64,000 bases of DNA. Source: Brachionus rotundiformis. Its lineage: Eukaryota > Rotifera > Eurotatoria > Ploima > Brachionidae. A program made the translations under genes and the position numbers. This document shows positions 37,255-45,421 of this stretch, one piece after another. Positions within the stretch are counted from its first letter, which is position 1. Every line of letters starts with the position of its first letter. Under the pieces are notes generated by a model. It had not been told where the DNA came from. It did not search any database and was given only the letters and a program-made list of their open reading frames with translations. The stretch is from contig JAESIW010000138.1 in the NCBI GenBank assembly GCA_016802295.1, forward strand, positions 4,739,486 to 4,803,485, written 5' to 3'.

Positions 37255-37590
37255 TTCTATTAACTGTAGATTTTAAGACTTTGAAATCTTATAATTTGAA
37301 TGTCACACATGCAATTTCTATATTGGATCGTGAACAAGGAGGTTGTCAACTCCTAGAAAATAAACAAATTCATTATCTCAGGTAAAAATTTTATTTTATC
37401 ATTTATTCATAAAATGTATTTATTATTTTCTAGCATATTGAAAGCAAGTGATATTTTGAAGCATCTAGTTAATCGAGGTAAAATTTCTCAGTCGAAAATG
37501 GATGAAACCATAGATTTTTTAAAAAGAAATTCTTATAAATCAGCTGATACTGCTACATTTTTACCTAGACCAATTCTTAATGAATTGTGA
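36764..37590 (+). CDS. Free-standing orotate phosphoribosyltransferase-like protein, copy 2
   Basis: Four exons (36764-37006, 37066-37227, 37278-37381, 37434-37590) give 221 residues, again the OPRT domain alone. The first 135 residues equal copy 1 exactly because exons 1-2 lie in the inverted repeat. Exons 3-4 are diverged (SILDREQGG and ILKASDILKHLVNRGKISQS) and carry an intron that copy 1 lacks. The PRPP loop has the same Val-Tyr-Gly change. It ends in a short tail (FLPRPILNEL) not found in the other copies. The downstream flank recurs near 41,870. Confidence 0.85.
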
Positions 37591-38003
37591 TTCGATTTCA
37601 AATTTATTTAGAAAAAGAACTATTTTCTCTATTTTTGAATTTGAATGTCTTACGCTCTCTTTTATTAGTTATTAGTAGAAAATCTTTATTGTTATTGAAA
37701 TACCAAATAAATTTTAAAAAATTCTGCTTTTTTTTTTAATTTTAAAATAACTTTTTATTTATGTTTAATTAAATAATGAAAATTGTGTTCGAATTTTTGA
37801 CTTGTCTTTCGTTTCTAATAATACTTAATGTTATTCCGGTCGGTGCTCATTGATAGTTTTGATGTTATGTAGCGGCCGACATGCGCAGACTGACTCATTC
37901 TGACTTAAATTATTAAGGAAAAAGAAATAAATATTTCATTTTTTAAGTAATTATTGATTTTGCTGTAAACCTGAATTTTTCTTGATATTTAGTTCCAAAT
38001 AAG

Positions 38004-38469
38004 AAGTAGTAGTAGTAGTAGATCTTGCTGCGACACCTAACATGTAGAGTGTCTAAGCCCATCACCGCCAATTGGCCGTGTAGAGCTGTTGCAGCCGATT
38101 CCATTTAAATTAAGCGGTTGACTTGGATTTCACCACATTTTCTGACAGCTTATTGCAGTCTTTCCTTTCTACTTGTAAACGTTCGCTTTAGCATTCCAAG
38201 TACCCTACTCGCTTTCGCACAAGCGCTTTTCACTTGGCTGGTCCACTTTAAATATGATGAAACCATCACTCCAAGATCCCTTTCACACTCTGTGGTCGCA
38301 AGTATTACATTCTTGTTGCTTTTTTGTGTATATTTATTCCTTCCATCTAGTCTGCTGAAATGCATTACTTTACATTTTTCATTTTAGGGGTCCAAGTACA
38401 AACCCTTGCGGAAATCCACTCAGTACGCTTGAAAAATTTCTATATTGGATCGTGAACAAGGAGGTTGTT
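38004..38469 (-). mobile_element. 5'-truncated, internally deleted LINE fragment with target-site duplication
   Basis: Minus-strand reverse-transcriptase C-terminal region: ATTECERDLGVMVSSYLKWT followed by SQVKSACAKASRVLGMLKRTF (38,150-38,310). Upstream is the RT block GFPQGFVLGPL (about 38,380-38,425), so the catalytic YxDD part is deleted. The 3' end carries (CTA)n, read as AGT repeats at 38,005-38,020. Flanks are a 23-base duplication (37,981-38,003 and 38,470-38,492, two mismatches); the empty site is intact at 42,349-42,371. The 5' junction includes 34 bases identical to OPRT exon 3. Confidence 0.85.
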
Positions 38470-38787
38470 CTTGATATTTAGTTACAGATAAGTGAAAAAA
38501 TTTTCAAATGGATGTTCAATTAGAAGAAGAGAATTTTATACCAAAAATTGATTATTTTTACTGATTATTCCAAAATAATTTATTATCTTATTTTTATTAT
38601 TTACATTGATTTTTTAATAAAACAATTTTGATTGAAAAAATTTTAGTTTTAAATTTTCAGCATTCTTTAGAAGTATAAAAAATCTCTATTTTTTAGGTTT
38701 TAATAAAATCTTAAATAATGTTCAAGTGATGTGTTACTTATTTATAACTTTTGGCTTTTTTTTAGTAACTTTTATTTTCGTTTTAAA

Positions 38788-39124
38788 GGCATATTGAAGT
38801 TTATGATGAAATTAAAATGATCATGCTCAAAAATTATTATTTGTTAAATTTTATGGAATTTTTTTAATTGAAGAAGTTAATGCAGAGATAGATTTTCATG
38901 TGTAACAGAACAAGTTAAATCATGATCGATGATTGTGCAAAATTCTGCATGCATTAAATTATTGCAGAAATTTGCAGATATAAAAAATTAAGTTTAACAT
39001 TGAATGTTTACTTTAAAAATATGATTCTGCAGCAAATTTTTTTAGTCGAAAAAATTTAAAAACATAATTTTATAATAATTTTTGAACATGATCATTTTAA
39101 TTTGATCATAAACTTCAATATGCC
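38788..39124. mobile_element. 337-bp MITE with 53-bp terminal inverted repeats and 8-bp target-site duplication
   Basis: The left end GGCATATTGAAGTTTATGAT is mirrored at the right end. About 53 bases pair with two mismatches. GTTTTAAA occurs on both sides (38,780-38,787 and 39,125-39,132). R2 has a single GTCTTAAA at 42,543-42,550, an empty site. There is no coding capacity. An 8-base duplication suits hAT, Merlin or P superfamilies; the GG terminus is closer to Merlin. The superfamily is inference. Confidence 0.85.
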
Positions 39125-39152
39125 GTTTTAAAAGTATTTACTCAAACTTCAG

Positions 39153-39800
39153 TTGCTAGAGGAAAAAATTGAATTAATTGGTCTAATTAAAGAATCATTG
39201 GACAGAGAGCTTGCCAACGAAGTGACACTATCAAATAAAATTAATATTGAAAATCAATATGAAAATAAATTAAATGAGAACAAAAAAAGTTTATTTGATA
39301 TTTTAAAAATGTTTGATTATTCTTTGAAAATTCCTTTTATTAATATTGAAGATAAAGTTGGAACTTTAGAGAGCAATGAACAAATAACTGTTAATGATTT
39401 TGTTAGAGATTATTTGGATCAAAATCAATATGTATTGATTGCATTTAAATCAAAAGCAAATAATAAATTTGTATGTGCTGACCCTTTCGCTACAAATCCG
39501 TTAAATCCGGACAAGATTTGGATTGGGGTTTGAGAAAAATTTATTTTAATCAAAAATGATGATGGTACAATTAATTTAAAGTCTAATTTTAACAAAATGT
39601 ATGTAAAAGCTTGCGAAAATGGATATTGATTTTTACAGGCTATATCATTGAAAATTGGTGATGAGAAAATATTTAAATTAGAAAAAAATCAAGATAGTAG
39701 TTATTCATTTAGGGCTTTAATAGATAATAAACTAGTAATGCCAGATAATGGCAAGTCTGGCTATCTAATTGCCAAGGGAGATGGAATTAATGATTATTAA
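39153..39800 (+). pseudogene. Beta-trefoil (fascin/carbohydrate-binding-like) protein fragment with two in-frame stops
   Basis: One continuous frame runs from 39,153 to the terminal TAA at 39,798-39,800, interrupted by TGA at 39,531 and 39,627. It reads KANNKFVCADPFATNPLNPD then stop-EKF, NDDGTINLKSNFNKMYVKAC, and later LVMPDNGKSGYLIAKGDG. In related beta-trefoil repeats a Trp precedes EKF, so the first TGA most simply replaces TGG. No start codon is evident; an acceptor-like TTCAG precedes the block, so 5' exons may be lost. Frame preservation apart from two nonsense changes suggests recent inactivation. It lies between R1 and the HipA-like gene. Confidence 0.6.
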
Positions 39801-40306
39801 CGATTTTAAATAAATTTCTACTTTAATTAATTAAAAAAAAAAGAAATTTTTATAAAAAATATTGATTGAAACAAATAAATTTTAAAATTTTATAGAGTTT
39901 TTTTTTTAATTTTATTAAAATTAATTGAGAGAATTGAAATAAATTTAAAGAAAAGAATTAAACCCGCTGGTAACATAATTGTCCATTTGTCTTAACACTT
40001 TTTGATATTTAATTTCAAATTAAAAAAACAACTTAGTGAAATTTAAGAAATTTTAAGAAATATGCTTGTTCTTTTTTATTTTTTTTTTCTAAAACTTAAA
40101 TTAATTCAAATTAAAAATGCTAAAATTTTTTTTTTAAATAAATATAAAATGTTTAAAAGATTGATTATTTAAATTTAAACATTGCTTATCAAGACAAATT
40201 AAATGTCGATACAAAAAATTCAGTTGATAAAAATTATTCAAAAATTTTTGATAAATAAATACATATTTATTAATTAGTAATATTTTCTCTAATTTCTAAT
40301 TTAACT
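39801..40306. other. Intergenic upstream of the HipA-like gene
   Basis: About 500 AT-rich bases with no similarity noticed to the OPRT units. It presumably contains the promoter of the HipA-like gene. No HipB-like helix-turn-helix ORF is present. Confidence 0.5.
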
Positions 40307-41596
40307 ATGGATAGAAATTCTTCTATTTTAAATGTTTATTATAATGGATTATTTGTTGGTATTCTGGAAAAAATTAAACACCACAAATCAATAGAATTTA
40401 CATTTAAATATAGTGAAGAATATGTTAGATCAGATCAAACAAAACCTTTAAGTGTTAATTTGCCTAAAAATTTAAATGTTTATTCATGTAAGAATAAGTT
40501 ACCACCATTTTTCGATAATTTGGTAGCCGAAGGGTGGTTGAGAGAAAAACAAATCGATGCGTTGAATTTAAAGAATTATAAAAATAAACATAAATTCAAT
40601 ATTCTGTCATATTTTGGAAATGATTTAATTGGCTGCGTTTCAATTAGAAAAGAAGGTCAGTGCATAACTCCACAATTTGATTGCATGGTTAGACAACTAT
40701 CAGATTCACAAGATTCCGATTCATCTCTAGAATCCTCTATTTCAATAAATAGTAATTCAACTATTTCTGGGGTCCAGAAGAAATTGTTGGCTAAAAAATC
40801 GAATGACGAGTTCATTTTGACTTGTGATAATGAATTAAGCACCCATATAGCAAAACTAGAATCTGATGATTTCGAAGATTTAATTGAATTAGAGTATATA
40901 AGTACATGTGTAATGAAGATCTTACTTCCGAATGATGAAATTCATAATGTTGAAATAAGCTATTTAAAAGAATTAGAAGCAAAAGTATTAATTATTGAAA
41001 GATTTGATAGATATTATTCAAATAATATAGTTAAACGGAAACACTTCGAAGAATTCAATCAGATACTCAATAAACATGCAGAAGACAAATACGAATGTTC
41101 ATATGATGAAATGGGCAATTTTATGCAAAACAGTAATCTCTGTAATAAAGCCGATATTTTAAAACTTTTCAAAAGAATATTAGCATGCTTTCTAATTGGG
41201 AACACTGATGCTCATTTAAAAAATTTTTCTATGTTTCACAATGATGATGGATCATTATCACTCACACCAATGTACGACATAGTTGCTTCATCTTATTATA
41301 AGCAACTAAATGAGCTAGCTTTAAAGATAAATAATCAGAAAGTTGTTATCAATGAATTGAAGTCAAAACAAATAGTTAATTTGGCATTTAATCGTAAAGG
41401 TTTCAATTTAGATGAAGATAATTTGAAAGAGATTGTAAATGAATTAGAAAAAACAAAGGAAACAGCACTGTTATTTTTAAAAAACAATAAAACAAATGAA
41501 AAAATTCAAAACGAGTTGATAAAAATGATAAATAAAAGATGGAATGGTACTTTCAAAGGAATTATATCATATTTAGAAAAGAGAAAAAATTTATAA
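40307..41596 (+). CDS. HipA-family serine/threonine kinase (bacterial toxin-kinase ancestry) in an animal genome
   Basis: Intronless, 429 residues, similar to bacterial HipA (about 440). HipA is the kinase of the HipBA toxin-antitoxin pair and in E. coli phosphorylates glutamyl-tRNA synthetase. An N-terminal HipA_N-type subdomain is visible (FTFKYSEEYV, KPLSVNLP, FFDNLVAEGWLRE). Kinase landmarks follow in HipA order: SGVQKK (154-159), HIAKL with Lys183, ERFDR (231-235), GNTDAHLKNFS (298-308, catalytic Asp301 and Asn306) and LTPMYDIVAS (Asp324). All expected catalytic residues are present. Composition is AT-rich like the host. No adjacent antitoxin gene. It sits inside the OPRT/UMPS cluster, so simple contamination is unlikely. 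Horizontal acquisition is inferred; the present substrate is unknown. Confidence 0.9.
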   Translation: MDRNSSILNVYYNGLFVGILEKIKHHKSIEFTFKYSEEYVRSDQTKPLSVNLPKNLNVYSCKNKLPPFFDNLVAEGWLREKQIDALNLKNYKNKHKFNILSYFGNDLIGCVSIRKEGQCITPQFDCMVRQLSDSQDSDSSLESSISINSNSTISGVQKKLLAKKSNDEFILTCDNELSTHIAKLESDDFEDLIELEYISTCVMKILLPNDEIHNVEISYLKELEAKVLIIERFDRYYSNNIVKRKHFEEFNQILNKHAEDKYECSYDEMGNFMQNSNLCNKADILKLFKRILACFLIGNTDAHLKNFSMFHNDDGSLSLTPMYDIVASSYYKQLNELALKINNQKVVINELKSKQIVNLAFNRKGFNLDEDNLKEIVNELEKTKETALLFLKNNKTNEKIQNELIKMINKRWNGTFKGIISYLEKRKNL

Positions 41597-41785
41597 TAAA
41601 TTAAAATATTTTTGAAAAATTTTTTTATAAAGAAAAATCAGGACCGAAAAAAAATTAAAGCTAAATTATTTATTAATAAATTTTCAAATTTTTTTTTATT
41701 TTTTAAAACAGAATAATCCGAACAAGTATTAAAGTCATGAATATAGGATCCAATTTAGATAACTTCAATATGTAATAAAATTTCA

Positions 41786-41871
41786 ATTATGGGATTAAGA
41801 TGATAGAAGATGATTATAAAATATCAGATGAATGTCTTATAATAGAAGATACAGTTGTTTCTAACTAAATC
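41786..41871 (+). pseudogene. OPRT exon 2 fragment (pseudogene)
   Basis: Close match to part of exon 2 of OPRT copy 3 (compare 43,060-43,135), through TTATGGGATTAAGATGAT and the segment encoding the Asp/Glu of the PRPP loop. Substitutions make in-frame stops, and no exon 1 or exon 3 is nearby. It runs directly into R2. A remnant of another OPRT unit. Confidence 0.8.
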
Positions 41872-42569
41872 AATTCTTAATGAATTGTGATTCGATTTCA
41901 AATTTATTTAGAAAGAGAACTTTTTTCTCTATTTTTGAATTTGAATGTCTTACGCTCTCTTTTATTAGTTATTAGTAGAAAATCTTTATTGTTATTGAAA
42001 TACCAAATAAATTTTAAAAAATTCTGCCTTTTTTTTAATTTTAAAATAACCTTTTATTCATGTTTAATTAAATAATGAAAATTGTGTTCGAATTTTTGAC
42101 TTGTCTTAAAACTTTCTATAGAATTTAATATTCCAAATTCATCAATTATACAAAAGATACAAAAACGAAATATTTTAATTGAAGATCGTACCATATTAAT
42201 TAGCGTTTCTAATAATACTTTATGTTAATCCGGTCGGTGATCATTGATAGACATGCACAGACTGACTCATTTTTACTTAATTATTAAGGAAAAATAAATA
42301 AATGTTTAATTTTTTTAGTTTTTTTTTCACTGTTAACCTGAATTTTTTCTTGATATTTAGTAACAAATAAGTGAAAAAAATTTTAAATGAATGTTTTATT
42401 AGAAGAAGATTTTTAATTTTCAGTATTCATTTAGAAGTATAAAAAATCTCTATTTTTTAGGTTATAATAAAATCTTAAATAATGTTCAAGTGATGTGTTA
42501 CTTATTTTTAACTTTTGGCTTTTTTTAGTAACTTTTATTTTCGTCTTAAAAGTAGTTACTCAAACTTAT
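41872..42569. repeat. Direct repeat R2: OPRT 3' flank, uninterrupted
   Basis: Second copy of the OPRT 3' flank (see 37,573-39,146). It lacks both the LINE fragment and the MITE and therefore preserves their pre-insertion sites. It contains an extra roughly 96-base block. It ends near the TACTCAAACTT shared with R1. Confidence 0.85.
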
Positions 42570-42700
42570 TCAAGGAAATTTTGTGGATTTTGTTTCATGG
42601 AAGCAATCCTATTTTTTAGCATCTTTTAATCGTAGCATTTTTAATATTTGTTAAAAAATATTTTATTCAAAGGTTAAAAATAAATTTTGCTTTTTAAATA

Positions 42701-43502
42701 ATGGACCGAGAAGAGTTGGAAAGTTTTATGGACAATTTATATGAAATTGGCTGTGTAAAATTTGGCGAATTCTATTTATCTACAGGACTCAAGACTCCAG
42801 TCTATTTCGATTTAAGATTGATTGTATCTCATCCAAAAGTACTGCAACAAGCTGCTCGTTTAATTCAGCAAATAATTGCTTGTAAAAACATTCAATATGA
42901 CTTGATTTGTGGTGTTCCATATGGAGCTCTGGCTGTTGCAGTCGTAATTCTAAATTTCATTATTTTTCATTTAAATTCGAACTAATTAAGCTGATCCTTT
43001 TAAGGTCTTAAGTATTCAGAGTAATAAACCTCTTATACTTAAAAGGAAAAATAATAGAGATTATGGGATTAAGATGATTGAAGGTGATTATAAAAAATCA
43101 GATGAATGTCTTATTATCGAAGATACAGTTGTTTTTGGTGCGAGTGTAATCGAAACAGCAAAAGTACTTAATCTTGACTTTGAAAAAAACATATTATCGA
43201 TTAACGTTCTTATAAAGGCTTTAAACGAACATGATATAGTTACCAAGTTTTGCATCGGAATTTTAGACAGAGAACAAGGTGGTCGCGAAAATATCGACAA
43301 AAATGGTCTTGTTTTTTACTCGTAAGATGTAAACAGCTATGTAATTTAGTAATTTATTTGTTTTTTTTATTATAGAATTATTAAAGCAAGTGAGTTAATA
43401 GAATTCTTGGTAAAAAAAGGCAAACTAACTACTGAAAAAATGAAGGAAATTATCAATTTTCTCAGGAATAATTTATACGAGTCCACTGAAATAAAAATTT
43501 AG
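42701..43502 (+). CDS. Free-standing orotate phosphoribosyltransferase-like protein, copy 3
   Basis: Four exons (42701-42943, 43005-43163, 43218-43321, 43376-43502) give 210 residues. Only the OPRT domain is present. The second intron (43164-43217, 54 bases) has no stop and a length divisible by three, so it looks coding when unspliced. About the first 140 bases from the start codon are identical to copies 1 and 2; beyond that the protein diverges. The PRPP loop reads IIEDTVVFGASVIET (Val-Phe-Gly instead of Thr-Ser-Gly). The catalytic loop KRKNNRDYG has Arg where related OPRTs have Lys. ILDREQGG is retained. It is the most altered of the three and may lack transferase activity. Confidence 0.83.
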
Positions 43503-43514
43503 AAACATATACCT

Positions 43515-45266
43515 TTATTTCTCAATAAAATTTCTCATATTTAATCTTTTAGTATATGATTCATAAGCATTTATTTTATACTTTAAGGCAGTGTTAGCTG
43601 GATCGTCGCTTTTCAAAATACCTCTGCCAACAACTATTACATCACATTTGTTTTCCAAAATTGCCATTTCGGGAGTAGTATATTGCTGACCTAAGGCGTC
43701 GTTCATTTTTGAATTCTGATTGAATTGGATACCAGGTGTGATGTGTATGAATGCCGGATTATCTGTCAGTTTTTTTTGGCAAATAAATCCAAATACAAAA
43801 TCCGAATTCTCTTCTGCTAATTGAACAGTTTCTAAATAAAAATTTATAAAATATCAACAAAAATTGAAATTCATCTAACTTTCTGTATAGTTTTTGTCAA
43901 TAAGATTATTTTTGCTTGAGAGTTGAGCAATTAAAAGACAGCCTTTTGGTTCGTCAAGCTGAAAGGCAACTTCTTTTAGACCTTGAATACAACCAGATCC
44001 AGCTATTGAATGAGCATTTATAAAATTGGACCATTTTGATATACAATAAATTCCTCCTTCATATTGAGATTTGACAGTGTTACCAATATCAGCAAATTTT
44101 CTGTCTTCAAAAATTAAAAAGTTATGTTTAATCGAAAGGTCAACCAAAGATTGTATTTTATCCAAACTAAAATCTTTCAATATATCTACATGAGTTTTAA
44201 GTATACAAATATGAGGACCAATTTCATCAGCTAGCTAAAAATTTAAAATTTAATTAATGTTAAACTAATTGCTCAAATAATCACTTTGAGTAATTGATCT
44301 AATGATTCAACATCGGCAGAAAAACAAAGATTTGATTGTTTAAGTGCCATTATTTGAAAACACTTTTTTGCGATTGGATTTTTAGCTAATTCAGCACGCT
44401 CTTCAAATGAATATTCCTAATAAGAAAATTTAATTATTATTTAAAAAAAATTAACCCAATTTAATTACGATATATTTTTTTTCCAAAACTGGAACACTTT
44501 TATTTTCGTTTAAAAAATTGACAGTTGTTTGGAACAAATCATTATTTATCTTATTTTTTTTTAATAAAATCCTTAGAACATCACTTGTTTTTAAAACACT
44601 ATGAATTTTAATATTGTGTTTAGCCAAATTTTCCGGTCCACCTTGCTCTCTGTCTAGCAAAACTAATGCATCGCTAACTTTAAGTCCAGCTTCCTTTAAA
44701 CCCTTTATTTTCATAAATATTAGACTTGATTTTGATAGTATATATCACAAAATACATCTAAAGTTTCTAAAATACTAATTCCAGATGTTATAACATCATC
44801 AATTATCAAGCAGCAATCGCCCATTTTGTAAATTCCTTCAATAAGATTTTTTGTGCCATGAGACTTGGCATCCTTTCGTTTAAATATCATTGGTTTGTTT
44901 ATCTCTAAACTAACACTCTAATTAAAAAAGAGCGATTTATTAATCATAATACAAATTAAATTTGGAAAATCGCTGTTTACCGTTGCCAATGATATGGCTC
45001 CATAAGGAACCCCGCATACTAAATTCAAATCAACAGATGATTCTGAGATTTTTTTAGAAAAAATTTTGCCTGCAAGTTTCTTAATAAATTTATCTTATTT
45101 TATCTTCAGTAAAAATGATGATGAAAAATACTAATAATCTAGGACTTGAAACCAAAAGTCGAAGATCAAAATAAACTGGTGATTTTAAACCACTTTTAAG
45201 AGTAAATTCTCCAAACTTTACACATCCAATATCAAAAAGTTCTTCTACCAAATCTTCAACGTCCAT
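43515..45266 (-). CDS. UMPS: Uridine 5'-monophosphate synthase (OPRT + OMP decarboxylase)
   Basis: Bifunctional cytosolic enzyme for the last two steps of de novo UMP synthesis. Seven exons (45266-45132, 45070-44981, 44917-44756, 44702-44469, 44416-44285, 44234-43880, 43831-43515), 474 residues, near the usual 480. The OPRT half has LVCGVPYGA, KRKDAKSHG, an intact PRPP loop IIDDVITSGISILET and LLDREQGG. The OMPDC half has CFSADVES, the catalytic FEDRKFADIGNT (Asp-Lys-Asp array), HITPGIQF and VVGRGI. It is convergent with OPRT copy 3, with 12 bases between stops. It is diverged from the OPRT-only copies and was not part of their homogenisation. Confidence 0.95.
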
Positions 45267-45421
45267 TTCGTTCTTGTTTATTTAAAAAAACGTGATCAAA
45301 TTGTATTTATGTTCTTTAAAGTAAAAAAATTTATTAATTCAAAATAAAAATAGCTATGATTAAAAAATTTATTTTTAAAAAATTTAGAATAAAAAATTAG
45401 TCCATATTGAACAATTAAATA

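Larger units (their letters stand above)
37573..39146. repeat. Direct repeat R1: OPRT 3' flank with two transposon insertions
   Basis: From the last OPRT codons (AATTCTTAATGAATTGTGATTCG) to about 39,146 this matches R2 (41,872-42,569), with small differences. It is interrupted by a LINE fragment (38,004-38,469) and a MITE (38,788-39,124). A block of roughly 96 bases present in R2 (about 42,107-42,203) is missing here. Confidence 0.85.

Noticed and set aside
40307..41596. Bacterial contamination as the source of the HipA-like gene
   Set aside because: It is flanked on both sides in the same sequence by intron-containing animal genes and has host-like composition; still, only long reads can exclude a join error.
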